From JBBDMU01 sp040905685 (GTDB lineage: Bacteria; Bacteroidota; Rhodothermia; Balneolales; Natronogracilivirgulaceae): DNA of 64,000 nucleotides. Under the pieces are notes generated by a model, which was given only the letters and a program-made list of their open reading frames with translations, had not been told where the DNA came from and did not search any database. Shown here piece by piece: positions 1 through 9,142 of the stretch. The stretch spans positions 1 to 64,000 of the forward strand of contig JBBDRB010000092.1 in the NCBI GenBank assembly GCA_040905685.1, read 5' to 3'. Position numbers and translations under genes: made by a program. Position 1 is the first letter of the stretch. The number at the start of each line of letters is the position of its first letter.

Positions 1-288
1 CAAGCTGTTGTAGGTATGAGTGTCGGTGAAAAGAACACTTTTACCATACCATCCAATGAAGCCTACGGCGAACGAAGAGACGACATGAACGTGAACGTGG
101 AAAAAGAGAAGCTTCCAGAAGATCTGTCGCCCGAATTAGGCCAGCAGCTTCAGATACAGCAGCAGGATGGAAAAGCCATACCCGTGGTAATTGCTGATAT
201 CTCGGACACTCATGTAACGCTGGATGCCAATCATCCACTTGCCGGTGAGGACCTGACCTTTGAAATCGAAATCGTAGAAGTAGCTTAA
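1..288 (+). CDS. SlyD-type FKBP peptidyl-prolyl cis-trans isomerase, C-terminal part
   Basis: The reading frame is open from base 1, so the gene begins upstream of the window and only about 95 C-terminal residues are seen. GMSVGEK followed by the conserved FKBP segment IPSNEAYGERRDD and the C-terminal HPLAGEDLTFEIEIVEV are typical of SlyD-like FKBP proteins, which combine a prolyl isomerase core with an inserted chaperone flap. No His- or Cys-rich metal-binding tail follows the fold. The protein would speed proline isomerisation during folding, most likely in the cytoplasm. A hairpin terminator follows directly. The family call is secure; the exact orthologue cannot be fixed without the N-terminus. 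Confidence 0.9.
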   Translation, partial: QAVVGMSVGEKNTFTIPSNEAYGERRDDMNVNVEKEKLPEDLSPELGQQLQIQQQDGKAIPVVIADISDTHVTLDANHPLAGEDLTFEIEIVEVA

Positions 289-295
289 CTATAAT

Positions 296-323
296 AAAAG
301 GCTGCCTTGTGTGCAGTCTTTTT
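296..323 (+). terminator. Rho-independent terminator after the FKBP gene
   Basis: AAAAGGCTGC (296-305) pairs with GCAGTCTTTT (313-322) through a 7-nt loop with one G-T pair, and the 3' arm runs into the T tract. It sits 7 nt after the FKBP stop codon. Confidence 0.75.
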
Positions 324-335
324 AGTTTCTCGACT

Positions 336-989
336 GTGACAGGCCGGCAAGCGACTTTAATTGTACTCCTCCCATTGGTTCAGGGATGCCTTGGTCCTGT
401 ACAGGAACTGTACCCCCGCAATCCGGATCAGCGAACCGTTTCCATCTATATCATCAGCCATGGCTGGCATGCGGGCATAGCCTTTCACACGGAAGACATT
501 CCCGGCAGTGCATGGATTAGGGATGATAGCTTCCCGGCTGTAAATTATCTGGAGGTCGGCTGGGGTGACAAGGGGTATTACCAGGCATCTGAAATTACCC
601 CCGGACTCATCATTAAAGCTTCCTTCTGGCCGACGCCCAGTGTATTGCATGTGGCCGGGTTCAATACTCCCACCCCCCGTTATTTCGCCGGCAGGCAGGT
701 CGTGGAAGTCAGGATCACACAGGAGGGCATGCGTGAACTCTCAGCGTTCATCGCCGGATATTTTCAAACGGACGATCAGGGACAGGCTAAACCTTCGGGT
801 TGCGGACTTTATGGCACCTATAGTTCCTTTTATGAAGCAGAGACCTGGTACTACCTGCCCAAAACAAGCAATACCTGGACGGCACGGGCCTTGCGAGCGA
901 CCGGTGCGCCGGTAACCCCACTATATGCTCTTACGTCCGGCAATGTGATGTATCAGGCCCGGAGGATCGGGGAGGTCATAAGCGAATGA
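336..989 (+). CDS. DUF2459 (TIGR02117 family) lipoprotein
   Basis: About 217 residues. SHGWHAGIAFH and the segment GWGDKGYYQ are the hallmark regions of DUF2459/TIGR02117, a family of unknown function. The start is chosen as the GTG at 336: this gives a short n-region with one Arg, a hydrophobic stretch and the lipobox LVQGC, hence a lipoprotein signal peptide. An in-frame GTG at 309 would give nine more residues but lies in the loop of the preceding terminator. No Shine-Dalgarno sequence helps to choose. Function unknown; location probably the cell envelope. Confidence 0.8.
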   Translation: MTGRQATLIVLLPLVQGCLGPVQELYPRNPDQRTVSIYIISHGWHAGIAFHTEDIPGSAWIRDDSFPAVNYLEVGWGDKGYYQASEITPGLIIKASFWPTPSVLHVAGFNTPTPRYFAGRQVVEVRITQEGMRELSAFIAGYFQTDDQGQAKPSGCGLYGTYSSFYEAETWYYLPKTSNTWTARALRATGAPVTPLYALTSGNVMYQARRIGEVISE

Positions 990-1017
990 ATCAGCAAATT
1001 ATTTCTTATCTTAACGT

Positions 1018-1422
1018 ATGGATCAACCGGCTATAATCTTATTCGACGGCATATGCAATCTCTGCAATTCAAGCATTAATTTTGTGATTGACCGGGATAG
1101 CGGACAGCATTTCCGCTATTCGGCCCTGCAATCAAAGAAAGGGCAACAACTGATGAAAGAGCATAATTTTTCATCCGGTGACCTGACCAGCATTGTTCTC
1201 ATCGAGGAAAATGGCATTTATGTTAAATCAGCGGCAGCCCTGATGATCGCCAGGAAATTAACTTTCCCCTGGCCTTTGTTATACGGTTTTATGATCATCC
1301 CGGCATTTATGCGGAACATTGTATACGACATCATAGCCAGAAACCGCTACCGGTGGTTTGGCAAGCAGAACGAATGCCGTGTGCCCACCCCTGAACTTAA
1401 AGAATTGTTCCTGGAGGAGTGA
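1018..1422 (+). CDS. DCC family (DUF393) thiol-disulfide oxidoreductase-like protein
   Basis: 134 residues, normal for the family. The N-terminus carries the DGxCxLC signature (D10, G11, C13, C16) in IILFDGICNLCNSSINFVIDRD, followed by FRYSALQS. Proteins of this family are annotated as putative thiol-disulfide oxidoreductases from the paired cysteines, but their substrates are unknown. A hydrophobic stretch near residues 82-103 may associate with the membrane. The stop lies 3 nt from the convergent stop of the NlpC/P60 gene. Confidence 0.88.
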   Translation: MDQPAIILFDGICNLCNSSINFVIDRDSGQHFRYSALQSKKGQQLMKEHNFSSGDLTSIVLIEENGIYVKSAAALMIARKLTFPWPLLYGFMIIPAFMRNIVYDIIARNRYRWFGKQNECRVPTPELKELFLEE

Positions 1423-1425
1423 TCG

Positions 1426-1866
1426 CTACCGCATCCTCCGGGCCCGTATAAAGCGATCCCGCCAGTAGTTTTCATTCAGCGATGAGATCATTACACCCTG
1501 ACTGGTTGATGCATGCATAAATCGCCGTCGGTCTATCATGATGCCCACGTGCAGCGTCTGCCGTCCGGTTTGGAAAAAAACGATGTCTCCGGTCGTAGCC
1601 CTCCGGCGCCATATTCGCTTTCCGGCCTTTATCTGTTCTTTCGTCACCCTGGGCATCTCCACGCCAAACTGATCTTCCATGACTATTTGCACGAAAGCCG
1701 AACAATCGATCCCGTTCTTATCCGCCCCGCCCAGGCGGTAGGGCGTACCCTTCCATTCATGATAGCTATCCGCCAGCTTTTTTTGGGGATTTAATGTGGC
1801 GCAGGAGGTTGCAAAAAGACCTAAAACCAAAAAAACAAAACATCGCGCCGAAGTATCCCGGTTCAT
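1426..1866 (-). CDS. NlpC/P60 family peptidoglycan hydrolase, lipoprotein
   Basis: 146 residues. The signal peptide ends in the lipobox ATSC (Cys22), so the protein should be membrane-anchored. The NlpC/P60 papain-like fold is clear: GTPYRLGG, the nucleophile in DCSAF (Cys55), HVGI (His106) and HAS (His118). Enzymes of this group cut the gamma-D-Glu-DAP bond or related bonds in peptidoglycan stems, and a DAP-type wall is consistent with the MurE in this window. It lies 15 nt downstream of metF on the same strand and may be co-transcribed with it. Confidence 0.9.
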   Translation of the reverse strand: MNRDTSARCFVFLVLGLFATSCATLNPQKKLADSYHEWKGTPYRLGGADKNGIDCSAFVQIVMEDQFGVEMPRVTKEQIKAGKRIWRRRATTGDIVFFQTGRQTLHVGIMIDRRRFMHASTSQGVMISSLNENYWRDRFIRARRMR

Positions 1867-1881
1867 TATTTAATACCGTTT

Positions 1882-2850
1882 TTACGACATCTTCAGGCTT
1901 TGCCCGAGAGGCAGGTTTTCAATTACCTGAATGGCCGGATTGGGATTTCCCATTACATAAAAATGCAACCCCTGAACCCCGAATTCCAGCAGTTCCATGC
2001 ATTGCCTGACCGACCATTCAATGCCTATATCTTTGGTCTTCTCCGGGGCTTTCAGGATGGACTCAGAAAGTTCATCGGGAATATTAACAAAAAATGATCG
2101 CGGCAGCGATGTTAAATGCTTCTCCGTGGTAATGACTTTCAATCCCGGGATAATAGGCACCGTAATGCCGGCAGCCCGGCATTTGTCGGTGAATTCGAAG
2201 AAGGCCTGGTTGTCGTAAAACATTTGCGTCACTACGTATTCTGCCCCCGCATCCACCTTTTTTTTCAACAGATTTATATCCCGGTTCAGGTTTGGAGCTT
2301 CGAAATGCTTCTCCGGATAGCCGCCAACGCCGATGCAAAAATCCGTAGGTTCGGGGTCAATCAGGTTTTCCAGAAAGTCCCCTTCGTTCATCCGGCGGAT
2401 CTGCTTAACCAGGTCAATGGCATAATCATTGATCTGCCTGTCTTTATTGTGAAGCTTGGGGGTTCCGTTATCGTCCCCCCGTATGGCCAGTACGTTTTCA
2501 ATCCCAAGGTAGTTCAGTTCAATCAACGCATCCTCGGTCTCCTCTTTTGTAAAACCCTTGCAGATCAGATGAGGGACCGGGTCAACATTATACCGATGTT
2601 TAATAGCAGCACATAAGCCAATGGTACCCGGTCTTTTACGCCGGGTGTGGCGCTTTGTCGTTCCATCCGGGAGCTCCTCGAAATAAGCCTCTGCTGCATG
2701 AGAGGTGACATCGATAAACGGGGGTTTAAAACGAATAAGTTCATCCAGTGTATCAAAAACCTTTGAAATGGCCCCCCCTCTTTTCGGTGGAATTATCTCA
2801 AACGATATAAGCGGTTCTTTTGCTTTTTGATAGTGCTCTATAACTTTCAT
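1882..2850 (-). CDS. metF: Methylenetetrahydrofolate reductase
   Basis: 322 residues, a full-length bacterial-type MetF TIM barrel. SFEIIPPKRGG at the N-terminus holds the catalytic Glu; the folate/FAD-binding regions LAIRGDD and GVGGYPEKH are present, as is YVVTQMFYD. It reduces 5,10-methylene-THF to 5-methyl-THF with FADH2, feeding methionine synthesis. The segment GTTKRHTRRKRPGT fits the MetF form common in Bacteroidota. It lies 93 nt downstream of the debranching-enzyme gene. Confidence 0.96.
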   Translation of the reverse strand: MKVIEHYQKAKEPLISFEIIPPKRGGAISKVFDTLDELIRFKPPFIDVTSHAAEAYFEELPDGTTKRHTRRKRPGTIGLCAAIKHRYNVDPVPHLICKGFTKEETEDALIELNYLGIENVLAIRGDDNGTPKLHNKDRQINDYAIDLVKQIRRMNEGDFLENLIDPEPTDFCIGVGGYPEKHFEAPNLNRDINLLKKKVDAGAEYVVTQMFYDNQAFFEFTDKCRAAGITVPIIPGLKVITTEKHLTSLPRSFFVNIPDELSESILKAPEKTKDIGIEWSVRQCMELLEFGVQGLHFYVMGNPNPAIQVIENLPLGQSLKMS

Positions 2851-2943
2851 TTAGTAACTTATCTCCGTTTTTTTCGATTATTTCCCCCCAATTTACCATT
2901 ATTATGCACCATGAACAATTTGCTCTGCGTTTCTGCTGAAAAG

Positions 2944-5130
2944 TTACTTTATAACAATAACCTGCCAGCCTCTGGCCTTTTCCGTTACATCGATCCCGAC
3001 GTCAGCCTCATAACGATACAGCTTGATGGCTAAGGTTGTATTGCCGATGATCAGATTCTTAATTTCAAGGGTATCCATGAAGGGCGGAAGGATGGGCCTG
3101 TTCATATAGATCTTTTTCTCTACAGCATCGATCTCCAGATTTAGGCAGGACTGGACCATCATATACACCACGGCAACCGACCAGGCCTGAGGAGAACAGG
3201 CTACGGGATAAGGCGTTGGTCCCTGCCCCCTGCGTATATCAAAACCACAGTATAACTCCGGGAGGCGCTGAAGCTCCAGAAAAAGGGTTGCCTCGAACAT
3301 GCGCGTCATGATCTTCATTACTTTGTTCCGAAAGCCATATTTGGCAAGACCGAACGCAATCAACGCATTATCATGAGGCCATATCGTTCCGTTATGATAA
3401 GACATGGGGTTGTACCGGCTGGCACCGGTGGCCAGGGTCCGTATCCCCCAGCCTGAAGCCATATCATCACTCAGCAGGGTGTCGGCCAGTACAGCGGCAT
3501 GCTTCTCATCCGCAATTCCGGAAAACAGGCAGTGTCCGGCGTTGGACGTCTTGACCCGGCAGGGCTTATGATCTTTGTCAAGGGCCAGTATATAGGTCTT
3601 AAGTTCATCATCCCAGAAAACCTTGTTGAACCGCTCTTTTAAAATATGGGCCTGGCTTTCCAGCTTGACGGCCATATCGCTTAGTCCTAAAGCCTGAGCC
3701 AGCCCCGCCGCCTTGATCCGGGCATCGTATACATAGCCCTGCACCTCGCACAAGGCTATGGGGGAATCGGCAAGAGAGCCGTCGGCATGATGTATGGCAT
3801 TGTCGGCATCCTTCCAGCCCTGGTTATACAGACCGGTCTTTGATTTGTGATGGTATTCCACAAAGCCGTCACCATCCAGGTCACCGTAATCGTCTATCCA
3901 TTTTATGGCGGCTTCAATATTCGGCCAGATGGATCTGATGAACTTAAGATCGCCTGTTCGCTTGTAATAGGCACCGGCCAGGATAATGAAAAGCGGGGTA
4001 GCATCGACGGTTCCGTAATACAGTTTATAAGGCACTTCCTTCAGATCGGCCATTTCCCCTTTACGAGCTTCATGCATTATTTTCCCCGGCTCGGCATCAA
4101 CGAAATCATCCGTATGGTCGGACTGCCGGTCAACCAGAAAATTCAGGACTCCTTTTGCTATTTCCGGAGACGCCCACAGGGTTTCAAAGGCCGTTATAAT
4201 CCCGTCCCTGCCGAAAGCGGTATTAAACCAGGGTACCCCTGCATAGGGATATTTGCCATGTGGGGTATTGGCCGTCAACGCTATCAAGTCTGTCTGGGAC
4301 CGGTTCACCCAGCGATTAAAGCTTTCAAGCGAGGTGTGGATGGATGCAATGTTTTCCTTTGCATAGGCCTGCTCTGCAAGCACCTGGTTATAAGCATTAA
4401 AATAACCGGGATCCTCGATTTCCTTATCGTCCACAATACACTTAATGGAGTTGATAATCGAGTATTGCTGATTGGGTTTAAGCTGAATGTAGTATTCCAG
4501 CTGTTTGTTGTTTCTGACATCCGGCTCCGGTTCAAAACTTACAACGGTCCGGCGGATAACATCATCCAGGCCCCTGTAGTTAAGCGTTATATTGCCGGGT
4601 CTTCCATCTTCTCCATCTACGATCCGGCCTCTCCTTGCCCGTCCGTAGCCGCGAAGCTCGAAAATATCCTTAAAATCGGCATCCACCTCGAATGAGATTT
4701 TCAACTCGATCTGCCATTTACTGAAGTTATACAACTGGATCTTTTCATAACAGATCCCGTTTTGGACAAACTTGATCCGTTCGATGTGGACCTTGGCCTT
4801 CGCTACAACCAGCTTACCGTCCAGGAAAATCTCATTGTTGGTAAGGTCGATATTCAGTACGTCGTTTTCCTCGGAAATGGATGAATTTAGCAACGCCGGC
4901 TGCTGATCAAACAGTTTAAACTTCCATAACGATAAAAACCGCGTGCCTTCGTGAAACAGACCATGGGTCTGGGCTTCTTCCGGCCTGATGTCTCCCCACC
5001 GGTCATACACCACAAAGGTATCGGCTGAATTCAATGTTCGCACCCTGTCGTCGGTTAAAACCGATTCGAGGGTGGTGTAGTTTTTGTTCCGTATGCGTTC
5101 GGCCGTATCAGCAATTTTATTCAGATTCAT
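2944..5130 (-). CDS. Glycogen debranching enzyme-type amylo-alpha-1,6-glucosidase
   Basis: 728 residues. An N-terminal beta-rich domain typical of the GDE N-terminal family (about residues 30-250; SADTFVVYDRWGDI, HEGTRFLSLWKF) is followed by an (alpha/alpha)6 barrel of the GH133/amylo-alpha-1,6-glucosidase type (PYAGVPWFNTAFGRDGIITA, LDGDGFVEY, NQGWKDADNAI, YHNGTIWPHDNALIA). The family removes alpha-1,6-linked glucose from branched glucans. It lies 16 nt after a GT4 glycosyltransferase gene on the same strand, so the two probably form an operon handling glucan or glucoside metabolism. The exact substrate is not proven by sequence. Confidence 0.9.
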   Translation of the reverse strand: MNLNKIADTAERIRNKNYTTLESVLTDDRVRTLNSADTFVVYDRWGDIRPEEAQTHGLFHEGTRFLSLWKFKLFDQQPALLNSSISEENDVLNIDLTNNEIFLDGKLVVAKAKVHIERIKFVQNGICYEKIQLYNFSKWQIELKISFEVDADFKDIFELRGYGRARRGRIVDGEDGRPGNITLNYRGLDDVIRRTVVSFEPEPDVRNNKQLEYYIQLKPNQQYSIINSIKCIVDDKEIEDPGYFNAYNQVLAEQAYAKENIASIHTSLESFNRWVNRSQTDLIALTANTPHGKYPYAGVPWFNTAFGRDGIITAFETLWASPEIAKGVLNFLVDRQSDHTDDFVDAEPGKIMHEARKGEMADLKEVPYKLYYGTVDATPLFIILAGAYYKRTGDLKFIRSIWPNIEAAIKWIDDYGDLDGDGFVEYHHKSKTGLYNQGWKDADNAIHHADGSLADSPIALCEVQGYVYDARIKAAGLAQALGLSDMAVKLESQAHILKERFNKVFWDDELKTYILALDKDHKPCRVKTSNAGHCLFSGIADEKHAAVLADTLLSDDMASGWGIRTLATGASRYNPMSYHNGTIWPHDNALIAFGLAKYGFRNKVMKIMTRMFEATLFLELQRLPELYCGFDIRRGQGPTPYPVACSPQAWSVAVVYMMVQSCLNLEIDAVEKKIYMNRPILPPFMDTLEIKNLIIGNTTLAIKLYRYEADVGIDVTEKARGWQVIVIK

Positions 5131-5146
5131 AAACTGTTACTGGTAA

Positions 5147-6196
5147 TTACTTTATTAATATTTCTTTCGCAGCCGGTCTGTCGATCAGGATCTCATAGGC
5201 TTTCAGATAATTTTCCGCCATCCGGCTGACATGAAAGTTATTTTCATAGTGTTTGCGGCAATCGGCCCTGTTGATCAGTCCGAGCCTGCGGACCGCCTCC
5301 ACGGCTTCGTCGACCGTTTCGACCACAAAACCTGTTTTTTCGTGATGAATGATCTCTTCTACCGACCCCCTGTTAAAGGCTATAACCGGCGTTCCACAGG
5401 CCATAGCCTCAACCATAACCATACCAAACGGCTCGGGCCAGTCAATGGGAAACAGCATGGCCCGGGCTTTTCCCAGAAACTCTCCTTTTTGGTCATCCCC
5501 GACCTCCCCGATAAATTCCACCAGGGGATCATCAAGCTGCCAGGCAATATGATTGTTAAAGTAGGTTTCATCTTCGGGATTTACATTGCCGGCAATTTTC
5601 AACCTGATCCCTGTTCTTTTAGCGATCTTGATAGCCCGGTCAACCCTTTTTACCGGTGATAACCTGCCTATGAAAGCAAGATATTCACCTTCACCGGGAT
5701 AGTAGGTATACAAATGTTCCGGAAATCCGTGATAGACCGTAGACACCCAGTTGATGTGCGGCTGGGGTTTTCGTTGTGCATTGGAGATGGATATCACCGG
5801 AATATCGTCAAAAACCCTGTACAGCTCCTTCAGATCGGGAAGGTCCAGACGCCAGTGCAGTGTGGTCACGCCTGGCGTCTTGTTCCATCTCGAGAACGGG
5901 TAATGCAGATAATCGATATGATAGTGTATGACATCGAACTCATCCAGCCGATCCTGAACCATTTGCATTTCCACGAAATGATGGGCCAGCGGGTCCTGGC
6001 ATTTCATTTCCCGTAATGATCTTTCACAGGGCGCTATCAACCTGGCCCGGGTCTTTGAATCTCCGGATGCAAACAGGGTTACATCGTGGCCCTGCCGTAC
6101 CAACTCTTCGGTTAAATAAGAAACGATCCGTTCGGTTCCGCCGTACGATTTGGGCGGTACCTTCTCGTACAAAGGTGAAACCTGGGCAATTCTCAT
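5147..6196 (-). CDS. Glycosyltransferase family 4 (GT-B fold)
   Basis: 349 residues. MRIAQVSPLYEKVPPKSYGGTER is a typical GT4 N-terminus with the glycine-rich acceptor loop; the C-terminal Rossmann domain contains FIGRLSPVKRVD and the EPFGMVMVEAMACGTPVIAF block with the paired Glu residues that bind the nucleotide sugar. It would transfer a sugar from a nucleotide donor in the cytoplasm; donor and acceptor are unknown. First gene of a two-gene unit with the debranching enzyme, which suggests a role in glucan or glucoside metabolism and less likely in wall polysaccharide. Confidence 0.9.
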   Translation of the reverse strand: MRIAQVSPLYEKVPPKSYGGTERIVSYLTEELVRQGHDVTLFASGDSKTRARLIAPCERSLREMKCQDPLAHHFVEMQMVQDRLDEFDVIHYHIDYLHYPFSRWNKTPGVTTLHWRLDLPDLKELYRVFDDIPVISISNAQRKPQPHINWVSTVYHGFPEHLYTYYPGEGEYLAFIGRLSPVKRVDRAIKIAKRTGIRLKIAGNVNPEDETYFNNHIAWQLDDPLVEFIGEVGDDQKGEFLGKARAMLFPIDWPEPFGMVMVEAMACGTPVIAFNRGSVEEIIHHEKTGFVVETVDEAVEAVRRLGLINRADCRKHYENNFHVSRMAENYLKAYEILIDRPAAKEILIK

Positions 6197-6344
6197 GCGG
6201 TATCCATATAATTTTTATATTATCAACGGATTATCCAAACACAGAGCATATTAAATTCTTCACAGCATCTGATAACCCTGGCTTGTTCCCATTTCATTTA
6301 TACTTATTTTAGGCATCATTCCCGGTTCCGATAAACCCTTATTC

Positions 6345-7070
6345 ATGAATTTACTCGTAAACATTGACCATATCGCCACGCTGCGCAATGCCCGGGGTGA
6401 AAATGTGCCCGATCCCATACAGGGTGCCATCATCAGCGAGCAGGCCGGGGCAGGCGGCATCGTTTTCCATTTGCGTGAAGACCGCCGCCATATTCGGGAT
6501 GATGATGTTTTTCGGCTGACAAAAGCTATAACCGGAATCGTGGATTTTGAGATGGCCGCCACCGATGAGATGCTCTCCGTTTGCCTTGAAATAACCCCGC
6601 ATATCTGCACACTGGTGCCGGAGAGCCGGCAGGAACTTACTACCGAAGGCGGCCTCGACATGGCCGCCGTATTCAACGATTTCAAGAGCCGGGTTTTTCC
6701 CCCCTTAAAAGAAAACGGCATCGGGATCAGCTTGTTTATCGATCCCGATGAACAAGCTATAGAACTCGCCCGCCGGCTTGAGGCTGAAGCTGTGGAATTG
6801 CATACGGGTACCTATGCGAATGCCGGCGGCAGGCAGAAGGAAGCCGAACTTGAACGCCTGAAGAGAGCCGCTGTTCTGGCTCATCAGGAAGGAATGAAGG
6901 TTAATGCCGGACATGGATTAAATTTTGATAATATTCTACCTCTTTTAAGGGCCGTTCCTCATCTGAATGACATCAGCATTGGCCATGCCCTCATCAGCGA
7001 TGCCCTCTTCAGCGGGTTGGCTAATTCCGTTTCCCGTATGGTTGATATGCTCAGAAACCCGACAGGCTGA
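6345..7070 (+). CDS. pdxJ: Pyridoxine 5'-phosphate synthase
   Basis: 241 residues, full length for PdxJ. NLLVNIDHIATLRNARG starts the TIM barrel; DPIQGAIISEQAGAGGIVFHLREDRRHI and the C-terminal VNAGHGLNFDN and DISIGHALISDAL hold the phosphate- and substrate-binding residues. PdxJ condenses 1-deoxyxylulose-5-phosphate with 3-amino-2-oxopropyl phosphate in the DXP-dependent vitamin B6 pathway. It is divergent from the GT4 gene across 148 bp. PLP made here serves enzymes such as HisC and the aminotransferase in this window. Confidence 0.96.
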   Translation: MNLLVNIDHIATLRNARGENVPDPIQGAIISEQAGAGGIVFHLREDRRHIRDDDVFRLTKAITGIVDFEMAATDEMLSVCLEITPHICTLVPESRQELTTEGGLDMAAVFNDFKSRVFPPLKENGIGISLFIDPDEQAIELARRLEAEAVELHTGTYANAGGRQKEAELERLKRAAVLAHQEGMKVNAGHGLNFDNILPLLRAVPHLNDISIGHALISDALFSGLANSVSRMVDMLRNPTG

Positions 7071-7252
7071 GCCCGGACGGGGAGGTTGATGAAGATGGAA
7101 ATGCGGATGCTACCGTTACGATTTTTGACATTGGGTTATCGGAGGACGGGGTTTATTTCATTCATATACATCGGTCTCCCGACGACCTGGGGACCATCAT
7201 AGCCTGCGGTGATCGGATTCATGAAAATGACCCCGTAATGGAAAATGGATGA
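7061..7252 (+). pseudogene. Coding relic without a start codon between pdxJ and era
   Basis: Frame 2 is open from just after the stop at 7043 to the TGA at 7250-7252 and reads like a real acidic C-terminus (TVTIFDIGLSEDGVYFIHIH, then DLGTIIACGDRI), but has no ATG, GTG or TTG upstream of its last five codons. It overlaps the end of pdxJ. The GVYFIHIH...ACGD pattern recalls small exported CHRD or Cu/Zn-SOD-like proteins, which is a weak resemblance only. Best read as the surviving 3' end of a degraded gene; a start lost to frameshift is the alternative. Confidence 0.35.
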
Positions 7253-7282
7253 TAATGCCGGTGCTTCAGCGTATATTGATGC

Positions 7283-8176
7283 ATGACAAGCATAGCACCT
7301 GTACATAAATCCGGATATGTGGCCATCATTGGGTTGCCCAATGCGGGAAAGTCCACCTTACTCAATGCCTTTTTAGGGCAAAAGCTATCCATTATTACGC
7401 CCAAAGCCCAGACTACCCGTCACCGGGTAACGGGTATCTTTTCGGATGACGATTCACAAATAATTTTTCTGGATACCCCGGGCATTATAAATCCAAAATA
7501 CAAGCTTCAGGAAGCCATGATGGCGGCCGTCGAAAAAGCTGAACGGGACGCCGATGTGATCCTGCACCTTGTTGATCCAAAAAATAACGAGGTTTCTCCT
7601 GCGGTTCGTAAGGGATTGAACGCTATAGGGAAACCCAGGATATTAGCCGTTAACAAAACCGACCTGATTTCCCGGGAAGCCGAAGCATCCGGGGCCAGGG
7701 TATGGACAGAGAAAATAGATTACACCGCAACGGTGGGCATATCGGCTCTGCAGGGCAAGGGAGTAGCGGAATTGCTTAGCCTTATTAAATCGTTGATACC
7801 AGAAGGGCCGGCATTTTATCCCAAAGATCAGCTTAGCGATCATCCTGAGCGTTTTTTTATTTCAGAGATCATACGAGAAAAACTGTTTCTGCAATTTCAG
7901 CAGGAGATCCCGTATTCCTGCGCGGTCAATATCGTGGAATACAGCGAGACCGGTGCAAAAGATCAAATCGATGCTGAAATTGTGGTGAACCGGGATTCCC
8001 AGAAAGGCATGATCATCGGAAAACAGGGAAGCGCGATCAAGAAACTGGGAATAGAATCCCGCCGTGATATCGAAGCTTTTCTGGGAAAAGGGGTCAACCT
8101 CAGGCTGTTTGTCAAAGTACGTGAAAAATGGCGTGAGAATGACCTTTTCGTTAAGAATTACGGTTATAAAAACTAG
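7283..8176 (+). CDS. era: GTPase Era, 16S rRNA maturation factor
   Basis: 297 residues. G1 GLPNAGKST near residue 17, G3 DTPG, G4 NKTD, and a C-terminal KH domain with GMIIGKQGSAIKKLG. Era binds the 3' end of 16S rRNA and assists 30S assembly; it is cytoplasmic and membrane-associated. The start ATG at 7283 leaves ten residues before the GTPase core, as in many homologues. It lies on the same strand as pdxJ, 212 bp downstream, with a coding relic in between, and converges on hflC with 24 nt between stops. Confidence 0.97.
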   Translation: MTSIAPVHKSGYVAIIGLPNAGKSTLLNAFLGQKLSIITPKAQTTRHRVTGIFSDDDSQIIFLDTPGIINPKYKLQEAMMAAVEKAERDADVILHLVDPKNNEVSPAVRKGLNAIGKPRILAVNKTDLISREAEASGARVWTEKIDYTATVGISALQGKGVAELLSLIKSLIPEGPAFYPKDQLSDHPERFFISEIIREKLFLQFQQEIPYSCAVNIVEYSETGAKDQIDAEIVVNRDSQKGMIIGKQGSAIKKLGIESRRDIEAFLGKGVNLRLFVKVREKWRENDLFVKNYGYKN

Positions 8177-8200
8177 CCGCTCCGGGACCTGCGCATCTTG

Positions 8201-9142
8201 CTATTCCAGTCCCCGCAAATACCTGTAAAACTCAGATTCGGTGCTTAGGATTATGGTCGTTTCATCATCGAAGGTATCCTCATAGGTCTCCATTGTTCTC
8301 AGGAAATCGAAAAGGTCCCGGGTTCCGTTGTTCCGGTTATAGGCAGCAGCATAGATGGAAGTGGCCCTGGCTTCTGCCCGGCCCCGGATCTGATCGGCCT
8401 CACGAACCGCTTCGGACTCAATCCTGTTCAGTTCCCGCTCTTTTTCACCGGCTATGCGGAGGGCTTCACCTTCCCCTTCCGACCGGAAGAGTTCTGAAAT
8501 GCGGTTCCTCTCACTAATCATGCGTTCAAAGATCCGCTGGCGGACTTCCTCTACATAATTGATCCGTTTAAAACGGAAATCCAGCACGCGAATTCCTAAA
8601 TCTGCCGTGCGTTCGTTGGCCTTTTCCAGGACCATATCTTCGATTTGGTCGCGTCCGACATTGATATCCTCGAGCTGATCGAGTTCGGCCAGCACCTCCT
8701 CGGTGTCTTCGGGATTCCGGTTGCTGGACCGGACCAGTTCGAGCAGTTCATGACTGGCCACGGCGTTGCGGGTTTCCCCGTCAAGGATATCGTCGAGCCT
8801 GGATTGACCGCCCTGTTCATCGCGCAGACGAATGAAAAACTGCAAAGGATTGACAATCTCCCAGCGGGCATAGGTATCCACGAATATAAAGGTCTTATCC
8901 AGGGTCGGCACCTGATTGGCATCCCCGTCCCATTCCAGAAAACGTTTGTCAAAATAGCTGACACGCTGGATCAACGGGATCTTATAGTTCAGTCCGGGTT
9001 CGGTAACCGGTTCGCCCACCGGCTTGCCAAACTGGGTTATGATGGCCTGGTGGGTTTCATCCACGATGAAAATACTGCTGTAGCCGATCAGCCCGATGAC
9101 TGCGGCAGCGATGAGTAGAGCATAAAATACGGATTGCTTCAT
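8201..9142 (-). CDS. hflC: Protease modulator HflC (SPFH/band 7 protein)
   Basis: 313 residues. One N-terminal membrane segment (about residues 5-25) is followed by an SPFH domain (FIVDETHQAIITQFGKPVG, PGLNYKIPLIQRV) and a C-terminal coiled-coil region rich in Arg and Glu (GEKERELNRIESEAVREADQIRGRAEARA). With HflK it forms the membrane complex that surrounds and restrains the FtsH protease. Its ATG overlaps the hflK stop by 1 nt (TAATG), so the two are translationally coupled. Confidence 0.95.
   Translation of the reverse strand: MKQSVFYALLIAAAVIGLIGYSSIFIVDETHQAIITQFGKPVGEPVTEPGLNYKIPLIQRVSYFDKRFLEWDGDANQVPTLDKTFIFVDTYARWEIVNPLQFFIRLRDEQGGQSRLDDILDGETRNAVASHELLELVRSSNRNPEDTEEVLAELDQLEDINVGRDQIEDMVLEKANERTADLGIRVLDFRFKRINYVEEVRQRIFERMISERNRISELFRSEGEGEALRIAGEKERELNRIESEAVREADQIRGRAEARATSIYAAAYNRNNGTRDLFDFLRTMETYEDTFDDETTIILSTESEFYRYLRGLE

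Noticed and set aside
3847..4695. 282-codon plus-strand frame opposite the debranching-enzyme gene
   Set aside because: Antisense shadow of a certain gene; no ribosome site, no family pattern.
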